Assembly: GCA_020636255.1 (NCBI GenBank)
Contig: JACJYE010000001.1
Span: forward strand, 186,001-250,000
Direction: 5' to 3'
DNA from: Lewinellaceae bacterium
GTDB lineage: Bacteria > Bacteroidota > Bacteroidia > Chitinophagales > Saprospiraceae
Length of the DNA stretch: 64,000 bases
Made by a program: the position numbers and the translations under genes. Below, in pieces: positions 8,765-15,642 of the stretch. The stretch's first letter is position 1; every line of letters begins with the position of its first letter. The notes below the pieces were generated by a model that did not search any database, had not been told where the DNA came from, and worked only from the letters and a program-made list of their open reading frames with translations.

Positions 8765-9817
8765 ATGGCAGAGCAAAACTTCGTCGACTACGTTAAAATA
8801 TGTTGCCGCTCGGGCGCCGGGGGCCCCGGGTCCGTGCATTTTCTGCGCGACCGCAAGAACCCCAAAGGCGGGCCTGATGGCGGCGACGGTGGCCGCGGCG
8901 GCCACATCATCCTGCATGGCAACCGCAATGTGTGGACATTGCTTGCCCTGAAATACCGCAAACACGTCATCGCCCAGCCCGGCGTGCCGGGCAGCGACAA
9001 TAACAAAACCGGCGCCGATGGCGAAGACGTGATCCTGGAAGTCCCTCTGGGTACCGTGGCCAAAGATGCAGAAACCGGCGAGGTGCACTTCGAGATCACC
9101 AAACACGGCGAAACCCGGATACTGGTACCCGGCGGCAGGGGCGGCCAGGGCAATACCCATTTCAAATCGCCGACCAACCAGACGCCACGTTATGCCCAAC
9201 CAGGAGAGCCGGGCAGGGAAGAGTGGAAGATACTGGAACTGAAAGTACTGGCCGACGTAGGGCTGGTGGGCTTTCCCAATGCCGGAAAATCCACCCTCCT
9301 GTCGGTGATGACCGCCGCCAAGCCCAAGATCGCCAGCTACCCCTTTACCACCCTGGTGCCCAACCTAGGCATCGTGCAGTACCGCGATATGCGCTCCTTC
9401 GTGATGGCCGATATCCCCGGCATCATCGAAAAAGCGCACGAAGGCAAAGGCCTGGGCCACCGTTTCCTGCGCCACATCGAGCGCAACGCCACGCTGCTGT
9501 TCCTGATCCCCTGTGATACGGACAACATCAGGAAGGAATACGACATCCTGCTCCACGAGCTCCGGATGTACAACGAAGAATTGCTGGATAAACCCCGCCT
9601 GCTGGCCATCACCAAATGCGACCTCATCGACGATGAGCTCATGCAACTGCTGCGGGCAGAGCTACCCGAAGACGTCCCCGCCCTCTTTATTTCAGCCGTC
9701 GCCCAACAGGGCATCCCCGAGCTCAAGGACCTGCTCTGGGAAACGATACACAGCCAGGCAGCAGCGGAAGATGAAGAGCGGGGGCACAAAGGGGCCGCTT
9801 TCGAAGAGGAAGAATGA
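8765..9817 (+). CDS. obgE: Obg family GTPase
   Basis: Essential GTPase in 50S subunit assembly and stress signalling. The Gly-rich Obg fold covers about 1-158 (GAGGPGSVHFLRDRKNPKGG and PGGRGGQGN are visible). The G domain follows: P-loop GFPNAGKST near 169, switch II DIPGIIEKAHEGKGLG near 216, TKCD near 283 and SAVAQQ near 305. The 350-residue length reflects absence of the C-terminal OCT domain; only a short acidic tail follows. The start MAEQNFVDYVKI is the usual Obg N-terminus. The next gene begins 42 bases downstream in the same direction. Confidence 0.96.
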   Translation: MAEQNFVDYVKICCRSGAGGPGSVHFLRDRKNPKGGPDGGDGGRGGHIILHGNRNVWTLLALKYRKHVIAQPGVPGSDNNKTGADGEDVILEVPLGTVAKDAETGEVHFEITKHGETRILVPGGRGGQGNTHFKSPTNQTPRYAQPGEPGREEWKILELKVLADVGLVGFPNAGKSTLLSVMTAAKPKIASYPFTTLVPNLGIVQYRDMRSFVMADIPGIIEKAHEGKGLGHRFLRHIERNATLLFLIPCDTDNIRKEYDILLHELRMYNEELLDKPRLLAITKCDLIDDELMQLLRAELPEDVPALFISAVAQQGIPELKDLLWETIHSQAAAEDEERGHKGAAFEEEE

Positions 9818-9859
9818 GGCAGAAACTCCGATTCAACCATAAAAACAGCGGAAAACGCG

Positions 9860-11311
9860 ATGAAATCAGCCGATATCGAGCGCGGCCTGCGCGAGTTGTT
9901 CTACGAATGGGCAGGTGAAGAACCGGACCTGCTATTACCCCTGGCGCCTTCCGGGTCGAACCGGGTATACTACCGCCTGAAAAAGGGCGACAAAACGGCC
10001 ATCGGCGCCTACAACCCCAACCCGAAAGAGAACGACGCCTTCATCGGTTTTTCCCGCCACTTCTTCTCCAAAGGCCTGCCGGTGCCCGAGATCTACGCCG
10101 TAGGGCCCGGGCGAATGGTATACCTCCAGGAAGACCTGGGGTTTACGACACTCTACAGCTACCTGTTGCAAAAGGGGGACTACTTCCCGGACTACCTGAT
10201 CCGGATCTACAAACGCGTGGTGGAACAGCTGGCGCGCCTGCAGGTGGAAGGCGGCGAAGGGCTGGACTATACCCTCTGCTACCCGCGCGACGCCTTCGAC
10301 AAGCAGTCGATGTACTGGGATTTTAACACCTTCAAGTATTATTTCCTGCGGCTGGCCGATGTGCCCTTCGACGAGCAGCTGCTGGAAAACGACATGGAAC
10401 AGCTCGCCGAATACCTGCTGCGCGCCGACAGCAGCCATTTCATGTTCCGCGACTTCCAGACGCGCAACATCATGATCCGCTCCGGCGAGCCCTACTTCAT
10501 CGACTACCAGGGGGGGCGGCGCGGAGCCCTGCAATACGACCTGGCCTCGCTGCTCTATCAGGCCAAGGCCAATGTTCCGGACGACATCCGGATGGAGTTG
10601 CTGGAACACTACATGGATACCCTGGAAAAAATGCTGCCCTTAGGCCGGCAGCTCTTTATAGAGTACTACTACGCTTTCGTTTTCGTGCGCTCCATTCAGG
10701 TACTGGGCGCCTACGGGTTCCGGGGGCTCTATGAACGCAAGGAATATTTTATCAACAGCATACCCTTTGCCCTGCGCAATGTGAAATGGCTGCTCGATAA
10801 CAACAAGCTTGCGGTTCGCCTTCCCGAGCTGGAACAGGCCCTGTACCGCCTCATCGAGTCCAAGCGCTTCGAGCCGTTCGACCGGATCAAGGGGGCCTCC
10901 AGCTTGCTGACGGTGCGCATCAACAGTTTTTCCTACAACAACAACGGCATCCCCGCCGATACCAGCGGAAACGGGGGCGGTTTTGTCTTCGACTGCCGCT
11001 TTATCCATAACCCCGGCCGCTATGAGCCCTACAAAAAACTGACGGGCAGAGACGAGCCGGTCATCAATTTCCTGAAGCTCCACAGCCAGGCAGAGGATTT
11101 CATGAACGACGTTTTCCGCATCGTCGACGCGGCGGTGGAGGATTATATCGAGCGGAGTTTTACCAGCCTGATGGTGAGCTTCGGCTGTACCGGCGGGCAG
11201 CACCGTTCGGTATATGCCGCCGATACGCTGGCGCGGCACCTGAAGGAGAAGTACGGCATCCGGGTAGAGTTATCCCATATCGAACAGGAGCGAAAAGGGT
11301 GGCGGAACTAG
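9860..11311 (+). CDS. APH-family (sugar) kinase fused to RapZ C-terminal domain
   Basis: 483 residues. About 1-330 is an aminoglycoside-phosphotransferase fold: the Brenner-type catalytic loop is HFMFRDFQTRNIMI near 193-206, and the metal-binding motif equivalent to DFG is YFIDYQGGRRG near 213. The cell-wall sugar kinases AmgK and relatives belong to this family. About 370-483 is a RapZ C-terminal domain: FVFDCRFIHNPGR, GRDEPVINFL and the hallmark SFGCTGGQHRSVY near 440. In Enterobacteria RapZ senses glucosamine 6-phosphate and controls glmS through small RNAs; the N-terminal RapZ kinase is replaced here by an APH kinase. A role in amino-sugar / cell-wall precursor supply is inferred. nagB lies two genes upstream. 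The 3' end overlaps the convergent gene by 4 bases. Confidence 0.85.
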   Translation: MKSADIERGLRELFYEWAGEEPDLLLPLAPSGSNRVYYRLKKGDKTAIGAYNPNPKENDAFIGFSRHFFSKGLPVPEIYAVGPGRMVYLQEDLGFTTLYSYLLQKGDYFPDYLIRIYKRVVEQLARLQVEGGEGLDYTLCYPRDAFDKQSMYWDFNTFKYYFLRLADVPFDEQLLENDMEQLAEYLLRADSSHFMFRDFQTRNIMIRSGEPYFIDYQGGRRGALQYDLASLLYQAKANVPDDIRMELLEHYMDTLEKMLPLGRQLFIEYYYAFVFVRSIQVLGAYGFRGLYERKEYFINSIPFALRNVKWLLDNNKLAVRLPELEQALYRLIESKRFEPFDRIKGASSLLTVRINSFSYNNNGIPADTSGNGGGFVFDCRFIHNPGRYEPYKKLTGRDEPVINFLKLHSQAEDFMNDVFRIVDAAVEDYIERSFTSLMVSFGCTGGQHRSVYAADTLARHLKEKYGIRVELSHIEQERKGWRN

Positions 11312-11934
11312 CCCTCCAGCAGCTGCTGCATCAGGCCTGCGAATTCCTCTGCTTTTTCGAACAAACGGTCGTTGTAGCTCGTCGCCCGAAAGCGCAGGCT
11401 GTGAGCCTGGCCGTCGCGCAATTCCAGTTCGATGGTAATATTGCCGAAACGTTGCTGGTACTTCCCGCCGGCGGTGTTTTTCGGGCGGGGTTTGAGGTAG
11501 TGCTTTTCCATCGTTTCCACCCAATTGGGGCGGTTGTACGCGCGGGTGTCGGATATTTGAGGCCGATAACCCAGTTCACACACCTTTTCCTTCAGATAGT
11601 CAAAGAAAAAAACGGCGTCTTTGTCGCTGTACCTCAATCCGGAGAAGCGGATGGCAAAGCCTTTTGAGGACGGCGTATCCAAAAAATAGGCCGCTTCGTC
11701 AATTTCGGCAGGCAGGGCCTGATACAGGCCGTATTGTTGCCACAACCAATCGGAGAGGTGGCGGCGCGCAAGGGTATTTTTCCAGTGTTCATATTCCTGG
11801 CGTTCCGTTTCACTGCGTTCGATCAGTTCGTGGAGCAAAGGCTGGGAAGGCGAGCTTTCTTCAGCTTTGGTGAAGAGGCTTTTAAAAAAAGGCCACAGTT
11901 TGTCCATTGGGTGGCGGTTTTCTATCCAGAACAC
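11308..11934 (-). CDS. Conserved-looking hypothetical protein
   Basis: I do not recognise this protein. It is 208 residues if translation starts at the GTG at 11934, which has an AGGAGG seven bases upstream; the ATG at 11907 (MDKLWPFFKSLF) would give 199. It is soluble, with a charged helical N-terminal half (residues 30-70) and a C-terminal half with alternating strands. No signal peptide, membrane segment or catalytic motif is visible. Codon use looks like that of its neighbours. It is convergent with the APH-RapZ gene, with stop codons overlapping by 4 bases. Confidence 0.65.
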   Translation of the reverse strand: MFWIENRHPMDKLWPFFKSLFTKAEESSPSQPLLHELIERSETERQEYEHWKNTLARRHLSDWLWQQYGLYQALPAEIDEAAYFLDTPSSKGFAIRFSGLRYSDKDAVFFFDYLKEKVCELGYRPQISDTRAYNRPNWVETMEKHYLKPRPKNTAGGKYQQRFGNITIELELRDGQAHSLRFRATSYNDRLFEKAEEFAGLMQQLLEG

Positions 11935-12211
11935 TTGCCTGCCTCCTATTGTTCCTTTATTGTAAAAAGGCCCTAGCAGAAGCCAATGGTTACAAACCAG
12001 AGTGCTGTCGGCACTAGCTCAAAGGCGTAAACGCGGCAGATATCATAGCCCACAACCAGATGCCCGCCAGGGCCCGCGATTTTTTCAGCCAGAACCAGGC
12101 GTTGCTCATGATGAAAATCATCGGGTGAAACGTCTAAAAAACCAGCATAAATCATTGAAATAGAGTATATTTAGTTATCAGAATTTTTTCCTGCACATAA
12201 AATCAACCACT
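11935..12211. other. Gene-free interval upstream of hsp20
   Basis: About 277 bases. A 60-codon minus-strand frame (11973-12155) has no recognisable features and I do not call it. TATATTTA at 12167-12174, one base off the TAnnTTTG consensus, may be the -7 box of hsp20. No inverted repeat resembling a heat-shock operator was seen. Confidence 0.4.
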
Positions 12212-12655
12212 ATGATCCGGCCACCGATCAAAAACCGTTCTTTCGATCGAATGGGCGAGAAATTCTCCACCATTATCGACCCCAACCACTTCCTGGGCAG
12301 GAGCTCTCTGGATATTCATTACCACAACATGCCTCCGGTGAACATCCGCAAGGAAGGCCTGCTGTTCGAAATGGACGTGCTCGTCCCCGGTTTTTCCAAA
12401 GAAGAGATCGAGATAAGCCTGCTCGATGACATCTTGTCCATCCGCGGCCAGAAATCGCATTCTTCCAATGAAAGGAAAGGGGAATACATCATGGAGGAGT
12501 ATGACCTGGACTCCTTCGAGCGCAAGTTCAAACTGGCGCACAGCCTCGCTCATGAAAAGATAAGCGCCCGATACGAGAATGGCGTGCTGAAACTGACTTT
12601 CAACGACGTCCCGGAAGAGGAGGAAAAGGCCAATCAAAAGATCCCTGTCAACTGA
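12212..12655 (+). CDS. Hsp20 family small heat shock protein
   Basis: ATP-independent holdase chaperone. The 147-residue protein has the alpha-crystallin domain at about 45-140: LLFEMDVLVPGFSKEEIEI, the LSIRGQK strand, YDLDSFERKFKL, and the end motif ENGVLKLTF in the position of the family's A-x-x-x-N-G-V-L signature. A short C-terminal extension ends KIPVN, a variant of the I-x-I/V anchor. It leads a plus-strand run of stress and acylation genes (12.2-21.4 kb). Confidence 0.93.
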   Translation: MIRPPIKNRSFDRMGEKFSTIIDPNHFLGRSSLDIHYHNMPPVNIRKEGLLFEMDVLVPGFSKEEIEISLLDDILSIRGQKSHSSNERKGEYIMEEYDLDSFERKFKLAHSLAHEKISARYENGVLKLTFNDVPEEEEKANQKIPVN

Positions 12656-12724
12656 TACCGGCACCGGGCTGTATCTGCCATGTGGTGGTACAGCCTTTAT
12701 TTTTATTACCGAAAGGGGAATACT

Positions 12725-13270
12725 ATGCGAAAAAAGGCGCTTACTGGCCGAGCACTTCCCCGCCCTTTGCTGATCGTCGTACTGGGCCTGCCGGGCGCGG
12801 GTAAGACCACTTTTGCCAGGGCGCTGTCGGAACGGCTCGGTGCGCGCCATTTCAACACCGATATCATCCGGGAAGAACTGGGCCTGAGCGGGCGGTACAG
12901 CCCGGCCGACAAAGAGCGGGTTTACGAAGCGATGGCAGCGCATGCAAAAGCTGCCTTACGAGAAAACCAGGCCGTTATCGTTGACGGCACTTTTTACCAC
13001 CCCTCCCTTCGGGCCCCTTACCGGCAAATGAGCGCCGACGCAGGCTGCCCGCTCCACTGGATACAACCGGAAGCTCCCGAAGCCCTGAGCCGCCGGCGCG
13101 TGAGCCGCCAACGCCCGCACAGCGAAGCGGACTACGATGTATACCTCAGTATACGCAAAGCCTGGGTGCCCCTCGAAGAGGGACATCTCCGGCTTTCCTC
13201 AGATGAGAGCCCTGAGCAGATGGTGGATAAAGCGCTGGCCTATCTCAGGGCGCAATACCCTGGCCTATGA
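12725..13270 (+). CDS. P-loop kinase (COG0645 type)
   Basis: About 181 residues from ATG 12725, which has an AAGGGGAA ribosome site; an upstream in-frame start at 12680 is less likely. Walker A GLPGAGKTTFARALSERLG begins near residue 20, and the substrate region is FNTDIIREELGL. A Walker B-like VIVDGTFY (near 85) and an RRRVSRQR lid follow. This is the predicted nucleoside/sugar-kinase-like family often fused to the APH-family protein COG2187. Here the two are separate genes whose stop and start overlap as ATGA (13267-13270), so they are probably translationally coupled and act together. Substrate unknown. Confidence 0.82.
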   Translation: MRKKALTGRALPRPLLIVVLGLPGAGKTTFARALSERLGARHFNTDIIREELGLSGRYSPADKERVYEAMAAHAKAALRENQAVIVDGTFYHPSLRAPYRQMSADAGCPLHWIQPEAPEALSRRRVSRQRPHSEADYDVYLSIRKAWVPLEEGHLRLSSDESPEQMVDKALAYLRAQYPGL

Positions 13271-14289
13271 CCGATACGCAGATCCGGCAATTGATAACCG
13301 ACAGCGGCCTGGACGCCGAAGGGCGGAACTTCAGGCTGGCCGAAACCCATATCTCCTGGGTGCTGCTCTCCGGCGGTGATGCGTATAAGGTCAAGAAACC
13401 CGTGAAGTTCGACTTCCTGGATTTCTCCACCCTGGAGAAGCGGCATCACTTCTGCCAGCGCGAGCTCGAGCTCAACAGCCGCTTCAGCCAGGGCGTTTAC
13501 CTGGAGGTGCTCCCCATTACGCGTAGTGTCGCAGGGCTGGCCATCGGGGGCGAGGGCGAGGTGATCGGGCATACCCTGCACATGAAACGCCTGGAAGAAG
13601 GGCGCCAGATGAACCTGCTGCTGGAAAAAGGGCTCGTCACGAACCGCCATATGCAGCAACTGGCGGAAAAGCTGGCCGTTTTCCACGCCTATACCGATAT
13701 TATTGAACGGCCTCCTGATATTGACGCCATGCAGGCCGACTTTGCCGATATAGAAAGCGTGGCGGACGGGCTAGAGAGCCTGCTCGGCCCCTCTGCCAAA
13801 CAGCGGCTGCTCGAAAGCACGGCCTTTGCAAAGGGATGCGTGGAAGGATTGAGCGGCCGCCTGAAAGAACGCGGCCTCAGAGGTTATATCATCGACGGGC
13901 ACGGCGACCTGCACTCCCGCAACATATTCCTGGTGAATGAGCCCATCCTGTTCGATTGCATAGAGTTCAACGACCGCTTTCGGCAGGTCGATGTGCTGGA
14001 CGAGCTGGCGTTTTTGTGCATGGACCTCGACTACTACGGCTGCCGCCACCTGGAAGCGCCCCTGCTGAATGCTTACCTGAAAGAAAACGACTGTATAACC
14101 GGCGACGAGGACTGGGCGGTGTTTACCTATTTCAAGTGGTACCGCGCCAATGTAAAGCTGAAGGTGAACGCCCTCCGCGCCAGGCAGAGCACCTCCGGCA
14201 CACGGCCGGCAATACGAAATGCAGTGGAAGAATACTGGCAGCTGTACCAGGCCTATTACCATCAGCTGCTCCATGAAGAAATGGGCTAA
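13267..14289 (+). CDS. APH-family protein (COG2187 type)
   Basis: 340 residues with a protein-kinase-like fold. The early SGGDAYKVKKPVKFDFLDFS motif is typical of COG2187 and contains the ATP-binding Lys. The catalytic loop is DGHGDLHSRNI near 211-220, followed by LFDCIEFNDRFRQVDVLDEL in the metal-binding position. The protein overlaps the COG0645 kinase gene by 4 bases. In many Proteobacteria the two form a single polypeptide with the APH part first; here the gene order is reversed. The real substrate is unknown, and the family name does not imply antibiotic resistance. The stop TAA is the start of a dispersed repeat copy. Confidence 0.82.
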   Translation: MTDTQIRQLITDSGLDAEGRNFRLAETHISWVLLSGGDAYKVKKPVKFDFLDFSTLEKRHHFCQRELELNSRFSQGVYLEVLPITRSVAGLAIGGEGEVIGHTLHMKRLEEGRQMNLLLEKGLVTNRHMQQLAEKLAVFHAYTDIIERPPDIDAMQADFADIESVADGLESLLGPSAKQRLLESTAFAKGCVEGLSGRLKERGLRGYIIDGHGDLHSRNIFLVNEPILFDCIEFNDRFRQVDVLDELAFLCMDLDYYGCRHLEAPLLNAYLKENDCITGDEDWAVFTYFKWYRANVKLKVNALRARQSTSGTRPAIRNAVEEYWQLYQAYYHQLLHEEMG

Positions 14290-14304
14290 GCGCTTGGTTG
14301 GAGG
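14287..14304 (+). repeat. Dispersed motif TAAGCGCTTGGTTGGAGG, copy 2
   Basis: A variant of the TAAGAGCTTGKTTGGAGG motif. Its TAA is the stop codon of the upstream COG2187 gene. Confidence 0.6.
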
Positions 14305-14318
14305 CCAGCCTATGGGCT

Positions 14319-14352
14319 AAAAAAAAAAAGGAGCACTACTTTCGTGTGCTCC
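14319..14352 (-). terminator. Strong intrinsic terminator on the minus strand
   Basis: Read on the minus strand, GGAGCAC (14352-14346) and GTGCTCC (14336-14330) form a 7-bp stem with a 9-base loop. Eleven T follow (14329-14319). It cannot serve the plus-strand gene upstream, because the A-tract is on the wrong side. It implies a minus-strand transcript arriving from the right. Confidence 0.7.
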
Positions 14353-14427
14353 GATATTCCCTAAAATCACCCAATTGAGCTCATGTTCCCCGTTTTATAG
14401 GGGATATAGCCTTGTCTGTTTTTGTCA
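14319..14427 (-). ncRNA. Candidate small RNA of about 110 bases
   Basis: The terminator at 14319-14352 has no minus-strand gene in front of it. TTTCTTTG at 14441-14434 (minus) resembles a -7 box (one mismatch to TAnnTTTG), which would place the start near 14427. The RNA would contain a CCCC / CGGGG hairpin before the terminator stem. It has no open reading frame worth calling. Size and form are like the Bacteroidota 6S-type RNAs, but I cannot confirm a family by eye. Confidence 0.35.
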
Positions 14428-14681
14428 GTAGTACAAAGAAAGGCAATCCCGTATACGAAAAAACTGATGTTTGTCAGGGCGGGCAGTGATTTTCGTCATC
14501 GGGAACATTAGCGTACGGCCAGCCGGAAAAACCCTCCGAGCTGGTAGGGAAAATTGAGAAAAATCATGCCCGGTTTTGATTTTTCTCATTCGGAAGGCCA
14601 GCAAAAATGCGCTGTTTTGACCTGGAAAACAGCGTGCCGGCTGCCCGGGGAGAAGTTTCTTTATCAGGGCTGGTTTGCAGG

Positions 14682-14708
14682 CCAACCAAGCTCTAAGAGC
14701 TTGGTTGG
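14682..14708. repeat. Palindrome of two inverted dispersed-motif copies (copies 3 and 4)
   Basis: CCAACCAAGCTCT and AGAGCTTGGTTGG form a perfect 13-bp inverted repeat around a single A. Each arm is a copy of the dispersed motif, the second continuing as GGAGGACA. Confidence 0.7.
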
Positions 14709-14778
14709 AGGACAAGACTGATCTCTGAAATACAAAGCGGCAAATTGTTTTTTGAACACTACCTAAAGGAGGAAAGCC

Positions 14779-15633
14779 ATGCAAATGATAAAAAAGATCC
14801 TATTTCCCACCGATTTTTCTGCTACAGCTCAAAATGCCTTTCACCATTGCATTTTGCTGGCTGACAAGTACGGAGCCGAGATCCAGATGCTGCACGTGAT
14901 CTTTCCCGAATATGAAGCGCTCGACCTGCCTGTGATGGCCGCTCAGGCCACTAAGGAAAAGGCCGAAGCGGCCCGGGAGGTTATGAAGTCTATGGCAGAA
15001 AACACCCTGGCACAGGTACAGGCAAACTATAAGATAGGTTCTTTACCCGAAATACATGCCGATGTGGAAATCGGAACGCCCGGCACCCTGATCGCAGAAA
15101 TCGCCCGGCGCGACGGCGCCGACCTGATCGTCATGGGCACCAAAGGCGAGCACAATGTGCTGGAGCGCGTATTTGGCAGCGTTACCACTACCGTTATCGA
15201 AAAAGCGCACTGTCATATCTGGGTGGTGCCGGAAGAAGCGGCGTTCGGCAAGCTCGACATCGTGGCCTATGCCAGCGACCTCCAGGAGGCCGACCCCTAC
15301 CACATCTGGGAGGTAGGAAAAATACTCGACCCTTTCAACCCCGTCATCCACTGCGTCCACGTCAATAAGGACCGGTCGGTAGGGCGGGCGATCAACTTCG
15401 CCAGCCTGGGCGCTTTCTTTGAGCACCATGCTCCGGCCCTGCAGATCAGTTTTCACCCTCTGACGGGCCCGTCGGTAGAAGATGCGCTGGAAGAATACAT
15501 ACGGTCGAACAATGTCGATATACTGGTGATGTATGCAACTCAGCACTCGTGGGTAACGCGGATATTCCGGAAGAGCCATACCAGGAGCATGGCGCTGGAA
15601 ACGCATGTGCCGTTGCTCATACTCAAGAAATAA
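14779..15633 (+). CDS. Universal stress protein with two UspA domains
   Basis: 284 residues with tandem UspA folds (about 1-145 and 150-284). The first begins KKILFPTDFSATAQNAFHH and keeps the ATP-binding G-x2-G-x9-G(S/T) motif, seen as MGTKGEHNVLERVFGSVTT near 117-135. The second copy is degenerate (IVAYASDLQEAD at its start, no clear second Gly motif), as is usual in tandem Usp proteins. The ribosome site AAAGGAGG, eight bases before the ATG, is unusually strong for this phylum. The next gene follows after 9 bases, so they are likely co-transcribed. Confidence 0.9.
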   Translation: MQMIKKILFPTDFSATAQNAFHHCILLADKYGAEIQMLHVIFPEYEALDLPVMAAQATKEKAEAAREVMKSMAENTLAQVQANYKIGSLPEIHADVEIGTPGTLIAEIARRDGADLIVMGTKGEHNVLERVFGSVTTTVIEKAHCHIWVVPEEAAFGKLDIVAYASDLQEADPYHIWEVGKILDPFNPVIHCVHVNKDRSVGRAINFASLGAFFEHHAPALQISFHPLTGPSVEDALEEYIRSNNVDILVMYATQHSWVTRIFRKSHTRSMALETHVPLLILKK

Positions 15634-15642
15634 GCACCTACA

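Larger units (their letters stand above)
14290..14778. other. 489-base gene-free interval rich in hairpins
   Basis: No convincing coding frame; a 119-codon minus frame has composition unlike a protein. It contains a minus-strand terminator (14319-14352) and a candidate minus-strand small RNA ending there. It also holds GAGAAAAATCA / TGATTTTTCTC (14556-14566 / 14577-14587), CGCTGTTTT / AAAACAGCG (14610-14618 / 14626-14634) and a 27-base palindrome made of two inverted copies of the dispersed motif (14682-14708). The usp gene downstream has a strong AAAGGAGG ribosome site. Confidence 0.5.

Noticed and set aside
11973..12155. 60-codon minus-strand frame upstream of hsp20
   Set aside because: No signal, motif or ribosome site, and no neighbour that would make sense of it. 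Length is within chance expectation for this GC content.
12725..13270. P-loop kinase as a zeta-type toxin of a toxin-antitoxin pair
   Set aside because: No small antitoxin gene is adjacent. The ATGA coupling to COG2187 and the motif pattern fit the COG0645 kinase family better.
9860..14289. APH-family genes as aminoglycoside resistance
   Set aside because: One is fused to RapZ and the other is the COG2187 type paired with COG0645. Both are metabolic or unknown families, not resistance enzymes.
14425..14784. 119-codon minus-strand frame before usp
   Set aside because: Composition is not protein-like, it crosses strong hairpins and it overlaps the usp start. The region is better explained as structured non-coding DNA.
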